Shown piece after piece: positions 40,001 to 53,800 of a stretch of DNA of 64,000 bases (position 1 is the first letter of the stretch; every line of letters starts with the position of its first letter). The stretch comes from Crossaster papposus (Eukaryota; Echinodermata; Asteroidea; Velatida; Solasteridae). The stretch covers positions 117,832-181,831 of the forward strand of contig JBAIAA010000813.1 in assembly GCA_037893245.1 (NCBI GenBank). Reading direction: 5' to 3'. Below the pieces are notes generated by a model. That model saw nothing but the letters and a program-made list of their open reading frames with translations, did no database searches and was not told where the DNA came from. The position numbers were made by a program, and so were the translations under genes.

Positions 40001-42236
40001 CGAGTTAAATATGTAAAGGGAAAGAAGTGTGCAGTAGAAATAAACACCTGATATGGGAACAAGCCCTCGAGTTAAATATGTAGTAGTAGGGATATGCCGA
40101 TTGTAGACCAAATCTTAAATATTTAGTAGTGGGGATATGCCGATTGTAGACCAAATCTTAAATATGTAGTAGTAGGTATATGCCGATTGTAGACCAAATC
40201 TTAAATATGTAGTAGTAGGGATATGCCGATTGTAGACCAAATCTTAAATATGTAGTAGTAGGGATATGCCGATTGTAGACCAAATCTTAAATATGTAGTA
40301 GTAGGGATATGCCGATTGTAGACCAAATCTTAAATATGTAGTAGTAGGGATATGCCGATTGTAGACCAAATCTTAAATATGTAGTAGTAGGGATATGCCG
40401 ATTGTAGACCAAATCTTAAATATGTAGTAGTAGGGATAAGCCGATTGTAGACCAAATCTTAAATATGTAGTAGTAGGGATATGCCGATTGTAGACCAAAT
40501 CTTAAATATGTAGTAGTAGAGATATGCCGATTGTAGACCAAATTTTAAAAAACTCAATTTGATCTGATAACAAAACAAACTCACATTTATTATTATGTAA
40601 AGGGAAAGAAGTGTGCAGTAGAAATAAACACCTGATGTGGGAACAAGCCCTCGAGTTAAATATGTAAAGGGAAAGAAGTGTGCAGTAGAAATAAACACCT
40701 GATGTGGGAACAAGCCCTCGAGTTAAATATGTAGTAGTAGGGATATGCCGATTGTAGACCAAATCTTAAACAACTCAATTTGATCTGATAACAAAACAAA
40801 CTCACATTTATTATTATGTAAAGGGAAATAAGTGTGCAGTAGAAATAAACACCTGATGTGGGAACAAGCCCTCGAGTTAAATATGTAGTAGTAGGGATAT
40901 GCCAATTGTAGACCAAATCTTAAACAACTCAATTTGATCTGATAACAAAACAAACTCACATTTATTATTATGTAAAGGGAAATAAGTGTGCAGTAGAAAT
41001 AAACACCTGATGTGGGAACAAGCCCTCGAGTTAAATATGTAATAGTAGGGATATGCCGATTGTAGACCAAATCTTAAAAAACTCAATTTGATCTGATAAC
41101 AAAACAAACTCACATTTATTATTATGTAAAGGGAAAGAAGTGTGCAGTAGAAATAAACACCTGATGTGGGAAAAGCCCTCGAGTTAAATATGTAAAGGGA
41201 AAGAAGTGTGCAGTAGAAATAAACACCTGATGTGGGAACAAGCCCTCGAGTTAAATATGTAGTAGTAGGGATATGCCGATTGTAGACCAAATCTTAAATA
41301 TGTAGTAGTAGGGATATGCCGATTGTAGACCCAATCTTAAATATGTAGTAGTAGGGATATGCCGATGGTAGACCAAATCTTAAATATGTAGTAGTAGGGA
41401 TATGCCGATTGTAGACCAAATCTTAAATATGTAGTAGTAGGGATATGCCGATTGTAGACCAAATCTTAAATATGTAGTAGTAGGGATATGCCGATTGTAT
41501 ACCAAATCTTAAATATGTAGTAGTAGGGATATGCCGATTGTAGACCAAATCTTAAATATGTAGTAGTAGGGATATACCGATTGTAGACCAAATCTTAAAT
41601 ATGTAGTAGTAGGGATATGCCGATTGTAGACCAAATCTTAAATATGTAGTAGTAGGGATATGCCGATTGTAGACCAAATCTTAAATATGTAGTAGTAGGG
41701 ATATGCCGATTGTAGACCAAATCTTAAAAAACTCAATTTGATCTGATAACAATACAAACTCACATTTATTATTATGTAAAGGGAAAGAAGTGTGCAGTAG
41801 AAATAAACACCTGATGTGGGAACAAGCCCTCGAGTTAAATATGTAAAGGGAAAGAAGTGTGCAGTAGAAATAAACACCTGATGTGGGAACAAGCCCTCGA
41901 GTTAAATATGGAGTAGTAGGGATATGCCGATTGTAGACCAAATCTTAAATATGTAGTAGTAGGGATATGCCGATTGTAGACCAAATCTTAAAAAACTCAA
42001 TTTGATCTGATAACAAAACAAACTCACATTTATTATTATGTAAAGGGAAAAAAGTGTGCAGTAGAAATAAACACCTGATGTGGGAACAAGCCCTCGAGTT
42101 AAATATGTAAAGGGAAATAAGTGTGCAGTAGAAATAAACACCTGATGTGGGAACAAGCCCTCGAGTTAAATATGTAAAGGGAAAGAAGTGTGCAGTAGAA
42201 ATAAACACCTGATATGGGAACAAGCCCTCGAGTTAA
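37097..42236 (+). repeat. Second copy of the 21.4-26.1 kb region
   Basis: M111 starts are 37097, 37595, 37816, 37970, 38234, 38694, 39192, 39413, 39567, 39831, 40549, 40770, 40924, 41078, 41728 and 41992. 37097-38478 matches 21400-22781 at an offset of 15,697. 39192 to about 40726 matches 23255-24789 at 15,937. 40924-42236 matches 24833-26145 at 16,091. The offset grows by 240 bp between the first two segments because the region around 37097 was itself duplicated at 38694 (offset 1,597), and by 154 bp at the last step because one M43-M111 was added. Private markers match, including AAAAATCAATTTG with AAAGAGAAAG (21400, 37097, 38694) and GAAGGGGGAAG. Confidence 0.91.
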
Positions 42237-45200
42237 ATATGTAGTAGTAGGGATATGCCGATTGTAGACCAAATCTTAAATATTTAGTAGTGGGGATATG
42301 CCGATTGTAGACCAAATCTTAAATATGTAGTAGTAGGGATATGCCGATTGTAGACCAAATCTTAAATATGTAGTAGTAGGGATATGCCGATTGTAGACCA
42401 AATCTTAAATATGTAGTAGTAGGGATATGCCGATTGTAGACCAAATCTTAAATATGTAGTAGTAGGGATATGCCGATTGTAGACCAAATCTTAAATATGT
42501 AGTAGTAGGGATATGCCGATTGTAGACCAAATCTTAAATATGTAGTAGTAGGGATATGCCGATTGTAGACCAAATCTTAAATATGTAGTAGTAGGGATAA
42601 GCCGATTGTAGACCAAATCTTAAATATGTAGTAGTAGGGATATGCCGATTGTAGACCAAATCTTAAATATGTAGTAGTAGGGATATGCCGATTGTAGACC
42701 AAATTTTAAAAAACTCAATTTGATCTGATAACAAAACAAACTCACATTTATTATTATGTAAAGGGAAAGAAGTGTGCAGTAGAAATAAACACCTGATGTG
42801 GGAAAAGCCCTCGAGTTAAATATGTAAAGGGAAAGAAGTGTGCAGTAGAAATAAACACCTGATGTGGGAACAAGCCCTCGAGTTAAATATGTAGTAGTAG
42901 GGATATGCCGATTGTAGACCAAATCTTAAATATGTAGTAGTAGGGATATGCCGATTGTAGACCCAATCTTAAATATGTAGTAGTAGGGATATGCCGATGG
43001 TAGACCAAATCTTAAATATGTAGTAGTAGGGATATGCCGATTGTAGACCAAATCTTAAATATGTAGTAGTAGGGATATGCCGATTGTAGACCAAATCTTA
43101 AATATGTAGTAGTAGGGATATGCCGATTGTATACCAAATCTTAAATATGTAGTAGTAGGGATATGCCGATTGTAGACCAAATCTTAAATATGTAGTAGTA
43201 GGGATATACCGATTGTAGACCAAATCTTAAATATGTAGTAGTAGGGATATGCCGATTGTAGACCAAATCTTAAATATGTAGTAGTAGGGATATGCCGATT
43301 GTAGACCAAATCTTAAATATGTAGTAGTAGGGATATGCCGATTGTAGACCAAATCTTAAAAAACTCAATTTGATCTGATAACAATACAAACTCACATTTA
43401 TTATTATGTAAAGGGAAAGAAGTGTGCAGTAGAAATAAACACCTGATGTGGGAACAAGCCCTCGAGTTAAATATGTAAAGGGAAAGAAGTGTGCAGTAGA
43501 AATAAACACCTGATGTGGGAACAAGCCCTCGAGTTAAATATGGAGTAGTAGGGATATGCCGATTGTAGACCAAATCTTAAATATGTAGTAGTAGGGATAT
43601 GCCGATTGTAGACCAAATCTTAAAAAACTCAATTTGATCTGATAACAAAACAAACTCACATTTATTATTATGTAAAGGGAAAAAAGTGTGCAGTAGAAAT
43701 AAACACCTGATGTGGGAACAAGCCCTCGAGTTAAATATGTAAAGGGAAATAAGTGTGCAGTAGAAATAAACACCTGATGTGGGAACAAGCCCTCGAGTTA
43801 AATATGTAAAGGGAAAGAAGTGTGCAGTAGAAATAAACACCTGATATGGGAACAAGCCCTCGAGTTAAATATGTAGTAGTAGGGATATGCCGATTGTAGA
43901 CCAAATCTTAAATATTTAGTAGTGGGGATATGCCGATTGTAGACCAAATCTTAAATATGTAGTAGTAGGGATATGCCGATTGTAGACCAAATCTTAAATA
44001 TGTAGTAGTAGGGATATGCCGATTGTAGACCAAATCTTAAATATGTAGTAGTAGGGATATGCCGATTGTAGACCAAATCTTAAATATGTAGTAGTAGGGA
44101 TATGCCGATTGTAGACCAAATCTTAAATATGTAGTAGTAGGGATATGCCGATTGTAGACCAAATCTTAAATATGTAGTAGTAGGGATATGCCGATTGTAG
44201 ACCAAATCTTAAATATGTAGTAGTAGGGATAAGCCGATTGTAGACCAAATCTTAAATATGTAGTAGTAGGGATATGCCGATTGTAGACCAAATCTTAAAT
44301 ATGTAGTAGTAGGGATATGCCGATTGTAGACCAAATTTTAAAAAACTCAATTTGATCTGATAACAAAACAAACTCACATTTATTATTATGTAAAGGGAAA
44401 GAAGTGTGCAGTAGAAATAAACACCTGATGTGGGAACAAGCCCTCGAGTTAAATATGTAAAGGGAAAGAAGTGTGCAGTAGAAATAAACACCTGATGTGG
44501 GAACAAGCCCTCGAGTTAAATATGTAGTAGTAGGGATATGCCGATTGTAGACCAAATCTTAAACAACTCAATTTGATCTGATAACAAAACAAACTCACAT
44601 TTATTATTATGTAAAGGGAAATAAGTGTGCAGTAGAAATAAACACCTGATGTGGGAACAAGCCCTCGAGTTAAATATGTAATAGTAGGGATATGCCGATT
44701 GTAGACCAAATCTTAAAAAACTCAATTTGATCTGATAACAAAACAAACTCACATTTATTATTATGTTAAGGGAAAGAAGTGTGCAGTAGAAATAAACACC
44801 TGATGTGGGAAAAGCCCTCGAGTTAAATATGTAAAGGGAAAGAAGTGTGCAGTAGAAATAAACACCTGATGTGGGAACAAGCCCTCGAGTTAAATATGTA
44901 GTAGTAGGGATATGCCGATTGTAGACCAAATCTTAAATATGTAGTAGTAGGGATATGCCGATTGTAGACCCAATCTTAAATATGTAGTAGTAGGGATATG
45001 CCGATGGTAGACCAAATCTTAAATATGTAGTAGTAGGGATATGCCGATTGTAGACCAAATCTTAAATATGTAGTAGTAGGGATATGCCGATTGTAGACCA
45101 AATCTTAAATATGTAGTAGTAGGGATATGCCGATTGTAGACCAAATCTTAAATATGTAGAAGTAGGGATATGCCGATTGTAGACCAAATCTTAAATATGT

Positions 45201-45762
45201 AGTAGTAGGGATATACCGATTGTAGACCAAATCTTAAATATGTAGTAGTAGGTTTATGCCGATTGTAGACCAAATCTTAAATATGTAGTAGTAGGGATAT
45301 GCCGATTGTAGACCAAATCTTAAATATGTAGTAGTAGGGATATGCCGATTGTAGACCAAATCTTAAATATGTAGTAGTAGGGATATGCCGATTGTAGACC
45401 GAATCTTAAATATGTAGTAGTAGGGATATGCCGATTGTAGACCAAATCTTAAATATGTAGTAGTAGTAGGGATATGCCGATTGTAGACCAAATCTTAAAT
45501 ATGTAGTAGTAGGGATATGCCGATTGTAGACCAAATCTTAAATATGTAGTAGTAGGGATATGCCGATTGTAGACCAAATGTTAAAAAACTCAATTTGTTC
45601 TGATAACAAAACAAACTCACATTTATTATTATGTAAAGGGAAAGAAGTGTGCAGTAGAAATAAACACCTGATGTGGGAACAAGCTCTCGAGTTAAATATG
45701 TAAAGGGAAAGAAGTGTGCAGTAGAAATAAACACCTGATGTGGGAACAAGCCCTCGAGTTAA
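42237..45762 (+). repeat. Block with a 1,632-bp duplication
   Basis: M111 starts are 42710, 43360, 43624, 44342, 44563, 44717 and 45585. The series 41728, 41992 and 42710 recurs at 43360, 43624 and 44342 (offset 1,632). At 42710 the first copy carries an abbreviated cassette (110-bp M111 plus M67 only), while 44342 has the full 552-bp cassette. The simplest reading is that 42710-42886 lost the inner M67-M43-M111-M43 part by exchange. M111-M67 at 45585/45696 belongs to the GCTCTCGAG lineage. Confidence 0.88.
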
Positions 45763-48700
45763 ATATGTAGTAGTAGGGATATGCCGATTGTAGACCAAAT
45801 CTTAAATATGTAGTAGTAGGGATATGCCGATTGTAGACCAAATCTTAAATATGTAGTAGTAGGGATATGCCGATTGTAGACCAAATCTTAAATATGTAGT
45901 AGTAGGGATATGCCGATTGTAGACCAAATCTTAAATATGTAGTAGTAGGGATATGCCGATTGTAGACCAAATCTTAAATATGTAGTAGTAGGGATATGCC
46001 GATTGTAGACCAAATCTTAAATATGTAGTAGTAGGGATATGCCGATTGTAGACCAAATCTTAAATATGTAGTAGTAGGGATATGCCGATTGTAGACCAAA
46101 TCTTAAATATGTGGTAGTAGGGATATGCCGATTGTAGACCAAATCTTAAATATGTAGTAGTAGGGATATGCCGATTGTAGACCAAATCTTAAATATGTAG
46201 TAGTAGGGATATGCCGATTGTAGACCAAATCTGAAATATGTAGTAGTAGGGATATGCCGATTGTAGACCAAATCTTAAATATGTAGTAGTAGGGATATGC
46301 CGATTGTAGACCAAATCTTAAATATGTAGTAGTAGGGATATGCCGATTGTAGACCAAATCTTAAATATGTAGTAGTAGGGATATGCCGATTGTAGACCAA
46401 ATCTTAAATATGTAGTAGTAGGGATAAGCCGATTGCAGACCAAATCTTAAATATGTAGTAGTAGGGATATGCCGATTGTAGACCAAATCTTAAATATGTA
46501 GTAGTAGAGATATGCCGATTGTAGACCAAATTTTAAAAAACTCAATTTGATCTGATAACAAAACAAACTCACATTTATTATTATGTAAAGGGAAAGAAGT
46601 GTGCAGTAGAAATAAACACCTGATGTGGGAACAAGCCCTCGAGTTAAATATGTAAAGGGAAAGAAGTGTGCAGTAGAAATAAACACCTGATGTGGGAACA
46701 AGCCCTCGAGTTAAATATGTAGTAGTAGGGATATGCCAATTGTAGACCAAATCTTAAACAACTCAATTTGATCTGATAACAAAACAAACTCATATTTATT
46801 ATTATGTAAAGGGAAATAAGTGTGCAGTAGAAATAAACACCTGATGTGGGAACAAGCCCTCGAGTTAAATATGTAATAGTAGGGATATGCCGATTGTAGA
46901 CCAAATCTTAAAAAACTCAATTTGATCTGATAACAAAACAAACTCACATTTATTATTATGTAAAGGGAAAGAAGTGTGCAGTAGAAATAAACACCTGATG
47001 TGGGAAAAGCCCTCGAGTTAAATATGTAAAGGGAAAGAAGTGTGCAGTAGAAATAAACACCTGATGTGGGAACAAGCCCTCGAGTTAAATATGTAGTAGT
47101 AGGGATATGCCGATTGTAGACCAAATCTTAAATATGTAGTAGTAGGGATATGCCGATTGTAGACCCAATCTTAAATATGTAGTAGTAGGGATATGCCGAT
47201 GGTAGACCAAATCTTAAATATGTAGTAGTAGGGATATGCCGATTGTAGACCAAATCTTAAATATGTAGTAGTAGGGATATGCCGATTGTAGACCAAATCT
47301 TAAATATGTAGTAGTAGGGATATGCCGATTGTAGACCAAATCTTAAATATGTAGTAGTAGGGATATGCCGATTGTAGACCCAATCTTAAATATGTAGTAG
47401 TAGGGATATGCCGATGGTAGACCAAATCTTAAATATGTAGTAGTAGGGATATGCCGATTGTAGACCAAATCTTAAATATGTAGTAGTAGGGATATGCCGA
47501 TTGTAGACCAAATCTTAAATATGTAGTAGTAGGGATATGCCGATTGTAGACCAAATCTTAAATATGTAGAAGTAGGGATATGCCGATTGTAGACCAAATC
47601 TTAAATATGTAGTAGTAGGGATATACCGATTGTAGACCAAATCTTAAATATGTAGTAGTAGGTTTATGCCGATTGTAGACCAAATCTTAAATATGTATTA
47701 GTAGGGATATGCCGATTGTAGACCAAATCTTAAATATGTAGTAGTAGGGATATGCCGATTGTAGACCAAATCTTAAATATGTAGTAGTAGGGATATGCCG
47801 ATTGTAGACCGAATCTTAAATATGTAGTAGTAGGGATATGCCGATTGTAGACCAAATCTTAAATATGTAGTAGTAGTAGGGATATGCCGATTGTAGACCA
47901 AATCTTAAATATGTAGTAGTAGGGATATGCCGATTGTAGACCAAATCTTAAATATGTAGTAGTAGGGATATGCCGATTGTAGACCAAATGTTAAAAAACT
48001 CAATTTGTTCTGATAACAAAACAAACTCACATTTATTATTATGTAAAGGGAAAGAAGTGTGCAGTAGAAATAAACACCTGATGTGGGAACAAGCTCTCGA
48101 GTTAAATATGTAAAGGGAAAGAAGTGTGCAGTAGAAATAAACACCTGATGTGGGAACAAGCCCTCGAGTTAAATATGTAGTAGTAGGGATATGCCGATTG
48201 TAGACCAAATCTTAAATATGTAGTAGTAGGGATATGCCGATTGTAGACCAAATCTTAAATATGTAGTAGTAGGGATATGCCGATTGTAGACCAAATCTTA
48301 AATATGTAGTAGTAGGGATATGCCGATTGTAGACCAAATCTTAAATATGTAGTAGTAGGGATATGCCGATTGTAGACCAAATCTTAAATATGTAGTAGTA
48401 GGGATATGCCGATTGTAGACCAAATCTTAAATATGTAGTAGTAGGGATATGCCGATTGTAGACCAAATCTTAAATATGTAGTAGTAGGGATATGCCGATT
48501 GTAGACCAAATCTTAAATATGTGGTAGTAGGGATATGCCGATTGTAGACCAAATCTTAAATATGTAGTAGTAGGGATATGCCGATTGTAGACCAAATCTT
48601 AAATATGTAGTAGTAGGGATATGCCGATTGTAGACCAAATCTGAAATATGTAGTAGTAGGGATATGCCGATTGTAGACCAAATCTTAAATATGTAGTAGT

Positions 48701-50883
48701 AGGGATATGCCGATTGTAGACCAAATCTTAAATATGTAGTAGTAGGGATATGCCGATTGTAGACCCAATCTTAAATATGTAGTAGTAGGGATATGCCGAT
48801 GGTAGACCAAATCTTAAATATGTAGTAGTAGGGATATGCCGATTGTAGACCAAATCTTAAATATGTAGTAGTAGGGATATGCCGATTGTAGACCAAATCT
48901 TAAATATGTAGTAGTAGGGATATGCCGATTGTAGACCAAATCTTAAATATGTAGAAGTAGGGATATGCCGATTGTAGACCAAATCTTAAATATGTAGTAG
49001 TAGGGATATACCGATTGTAGACCAAATCTTAAATATGTAGTAGTAGGTTTATGCCGATTGTAGACCAAATCTTAAATATGTATTAGTAGGGATATGCCGA
49101 TTGTAGACCAAATCTTAAATATGTAGTAGTAGGGATATGCCGATTGTAGACCAAATCTTAAATATGTAGTAGTAGGGATATGCCGATTGTAGACCGAATC
49201 TTAAATATGTAGTAGTAGGGATATGCCGATTGTAGACCAAATCTTAAATATGTAGTAGTAGTAGGGATATGCCGATTGTAGACCAAATCTTAAATATGTA
49301 GTAGTAGGGATATGCCGATTGTAGACCAAATCTTAAATATGTAGTAGTAGGGATATGCCGATTGTAGACCAAATGTTAAAAAACTCAATTTGTTCTGATA
49401 ACAAAACAAACTCACATTTATTATTATGTAAAGGGAAAGAAGTGTGCAGTAGAAATAAACACCTGATGTGGGAACAAGCTCTCGAGTTAAATATGTAAAG
49501 GGAAAGAAGTGTGCAGTAGAAATAAACACCTGATGTGGGAACAAGCCCTCGAGTTAAATATGTAGTAGTAGGGATATGCCGATTGTAGACCAAATCTTAA
49601 ATATGTAGTAGTAGGGATATGCCGATTGTAGACCAAATCTTAAATATGTAGTAGTAGGGATATGCCGATTGTAGACCAAATCTTAAATATGTAGTAGTAG
49701 GGATATGCCGATTGTAGACCAAATCTTAAATATGTAGTAGTAGGGATATGCCGATTGTAGACCAAATCTTAAATATGTAGTAGTAGGGATATGCCGATTG
49801 TAGACCAAATCTTAAATATGTAGTAGTAGGGATATGCCGATTGTAGACCAAATCTTAAATATGTAGTAGTAGGGATATGCCGATTGTAGACCAAATCTTA
49901 AATATGTGGTAGTAGGGATATGCCGATTGTAGACCAAATCTTAAATATGTAGTAGTAGGGATATGCCGATTGTAGACCAAATCTTAAATATGTAGTAGTA
50001 GGGATATGCCGATTGTAGACCAAATCTGAAATATGTAGTAGTAGGGATATGCCGATTGTAGACCAAATCTTAAATATGTAGTAGTAGGGATATGCCGATT
50101 GTAGACCAAATCTTAAATATGTAGTAGTAGGGATATGCCGATTGTAGACCAAATCTTAAATATGTAGTAGTAGGGATATGCCGATTGTAGACCAAATCTT
50201 AAATATGTAGTAGTAGGGATAAGCCGATTGCAGACCAAATCTTAAATATGTAGTAGTAGGGATATGCCGATTGTAGACCAAATCTTAAATATGTAGTAGT
50301 AGAGATATGCCGATTGTAGACCAAATTTTAAAAAACTCAATTTGATCTGATAACAAAACAAACTCACATTTATTATTATGTAAAGGGAAAGAAGTGTGCA
50401 GTAGAAATAAACACCTGATGTGGGAACAAGCCCTCGAGTTAAATATGTAAAGGGAAAGAAGTGTGCAGTAGAAATAAACACCTGATGTGGGAACAAGCCC
50501 TCGAGTTAAATATGTAGTAGTAGGGATATGCCAATTGTAGACCAAATCTTAAACAACTCAATTTGATCTGATAACAAAACAAACTCATATTTATTATTAT
50601 GTAAAGGGAAATAAGTGTGCAGTAGAAATAAACACCTGATGTGGGAACAAGCCCTCGAGTTAAATATGTAATAGTAGGGATATGCCGATTGTAGACCAAA
50701 TCTTAAAAAACTCAATTTGATCTGATAACAAAACAAACTCACATTTATTATTATGTAAAGGGAAAGAAGTGTGCAGTAGAAATAAACACCTGATGTGGGA
50801 AAAGCCCTCGAGTTAAATATGTAAAGGGAAAGAAGTGTGCAGTAGAAATAAACACCTGATGTGGGAACAAGCCCTCGAGTTAA
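45763..50883 (+). repeat. Nested duplications (2,410 + 1,385 = 3,795 bp)
   Basis: M111 starts are 46537, 46758, 46912, 47995, 49380, 50332, 50553 and 50707. M111-M67 at 45585 recurs at 47995 (2,410) and again at 49380 (1,385). The cassette at 46537 recurs at 50332 (3,795). The rare base change ACTCATATTTATT inside the second M111 of the cassette is found in both 46758 and 50553, and AAGCCGATTGCAG precedes both cassettes. This shows that the 3,795-bp block was copied as a whole. The segment 47995-49379 looks like a shortened form of the same unit without the cassette. Confidence 0.9.
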
Positions 50884-53800
50884 ATATGTAGTAGTAGGGA
50901 TATGCCGATTGTAGACCAAATCTTAAATATGTAGTAGTAGGGATATGCCGATTGTAGACCCAATCTTAAATATGTAGTAGTAGGGATATGCCGATGGTAG
51001 ACCAAATCTTAAATATGTAGTAGTAGGGATATGCCGATTGTAGACCAAATCTTAAATATGTAGTAGTAGGGATATGCCGATTGTAGACCAAATCTTAAAT
51101 ATGTAGTAGTAGGGATATGCCGATTGTAGACCAAATCTTAAATATGTAGTAGTAGGGATATGCCGATTGTAGACCAAATCTTAAATATGTAGTAGTAGGG
51201 ATATACCGATTGTAGACCAAATCTTAAATATGTAGTAGTAGGGATATGCCGATTGTAGACCAAATCTTAAAAAACTCAATTTGATCTGATAACAAAACAA
51301 ACTCACATTTATTATTATGTAAAGGGAAAAAAGTGTGCAGTAGAAATAAACACCTGATGTGGGAACAAGCCCTCGAGTTAAATATGTAAAGGGAAATAAG
51401 TGTGCAGTAGAAATAAACACCTGATGTGGGAACAAGCCCTCGAGTTAAATATGTAAAGGGAAAGAAGTGTGCAGTAGAAATAAACACCTGATATGGGAAC
51501 AAGCCCTCGAGTTAAATATGTAGTAGTAGGGATATGCCGATTGTAGACCAAATCTTAAATATTTAGTAGTGGGGATATGCCGATTGTAGACCAAATCTTA
51601 AATATGTAGTAGTAGGGATATGCCGATTGTAGACCAAATCTTAAATATGTAGTAGTAGGGATATGCCGATTGTAGACCAAATCTTAAATATGTAGTAGTA
51701 GGGATATGCCGATTGTAGACCAAATCTTAAATATGTAGTAGTAGGGATATGCCGATTGTAGACCAAATCTTAAATATGTAGTAGTAGGGATATGCCGATT
51801 GTAGACCAAATCTTAAATATGTAGTAGTAGGGATATGCCGATTGTAGACCAAATCTTAAATATGTAGTAGTAGGGATAAGCCGATTGTAGACCAAATCTT
51901 AAATATGTAGTAGTAGGGATATGCCGATTGTAGACCAAATCTTAAATATGCAGTAGTAGGGATATGCCGATTGTAGACCAAATTTTAAAAAACTCAATTT
52001 GATCTGATAACAAAACAAACTCACATTTATTATTATGTAAAGGGAAAGAAGTGTGCAGTAGAAATAAACACCTGATGTGGGAACAAGCCCTCGAGTTAAA
52101 TATGTAAAGGGAAACAAGTGTGCAGTAGAAATAAACACCTGATGTGGGAACAAGCCCTCGAGTTAAATATGTAGTAGTAGGGATATGCCGATTGTAGACC
52201 AAATCTTAAACAACTCAATTTGATCTGATAACAAAACAAACTCACATTTATTATTATGTAAAGGGAAATAAGTGTGCAGTAGAAATAAACACCTAATGTG
52301 GGAACAAGCCCTCGAGTTAAATATGTAATAGTAGGGATATGCCGATTGTAGACCAAATCATAAAAAACTCAATTTGATCTGATAACAAAACAAACTCACA
52401 TTTATTATTATGTAAAGGGAAAGAAGTGTGCAGTAGAAATAAACACCTGATGTGGGAAAAGCCCTCGAGTTAAATATGTAAAGGGAAAGAAGTGTGCACT
52501 AGAAATAAACACCTGATGTGGGAACAAGCCCTCGAGTTAAATATGTAGTAGTAGGGATATGCCGATTGTAGACCAAATCTTAAATATGTAGTAGTAGGGA
52601 TATGCCGATTGTAGACCCAATCTTAAATATGTAGTAGTAGGGATATGCCGATGGTAGACCAAATCTTAAATATGTAGTAGTAGGGATATGCCGATTGTAG
52701 ACCAAATCTTAAATATGTAGTAGTAGGGATATGCCGATTGTAGACCAAATCTTAAATATGTAGTAGTAGGGATATGCCGATTGTAGACCAAATCTTAAAT
52801 ATGTAGTAGTAGGGATATGCCGATTGTAGACCAAATCTTAAATATGTAGTAGTAGGGATATACCGATTGTAGACCAAATCTTAAATATGTAGTAGTAGGT
52901 TTATGCCGATTGTAGACCAAATCTTAAATATGTAGTAGTAGGGATATGCCGATTGTAGACCAAATCTTAAATATGTAGTAGTAGGGATATGCCGATTGTA
53001 GACCAAATCTTAAATATGTAGTAGTAGGGATATGCCGATTGTAGACCGAATCTTAAATATGTAGTAGTAGGGATATGCCGATTGTAGACCAAATCTTAAA
53101 TATGTAGTAGTAGTAGGGATATGCCGATTGTAGACCAAATCTTAAATATGTAGTAGTAGGGATATGCCGATTGTAGACCAAATCTTAAATATGTAGTAGT
53201 AGGGATATGCCGATTGTAGACCAAATGTTAAAAAACTCAATTTGTTCTGATAACAAAACAAACTCACATTTATTATTATGTAAAGGGAAAGAAGTGTGCA
53301 GTAGAAATAAACACCTGATGTGGGAACAAGCTCTCGAGTTAAATATGTAAAGGGAAAGAAGTGTGCAGTAGAAATAAACACCTGATGTGGGAACAAGCCC
53401 TCGAGTTAAATATGTAGTAGTAGGGATATGCCGATTGTAGACCAAATCTTAAATATGTAGTAGTAGGGATATGCCGATTGTAGACCAAATCTTAAATATG
53501 TAGTAGTAGGGATATGCCGATTGTAGACCAAATCTTAAATATGTAGTAGTAGGGATATGCCGATTGTAGACCAAATCTTAAATATGTAGTAGTAGGGATA
53601 TGCCGATTGTAGACCAAATCTTAAATATGTAGTAGTAGGGATATGCCGATTGTAGACCAAATCTTAAATATGTAGTAGTAGGGATATGCCGATTGTAGAC
53701 CAAATCTTAAATATGTAGTAGTAGGGATATGCCGATTGTAGACCAAATCTTAAATATGTAGTAGTAGGGATATGCCGATTGTAGACCAAATTTTAAAAAA

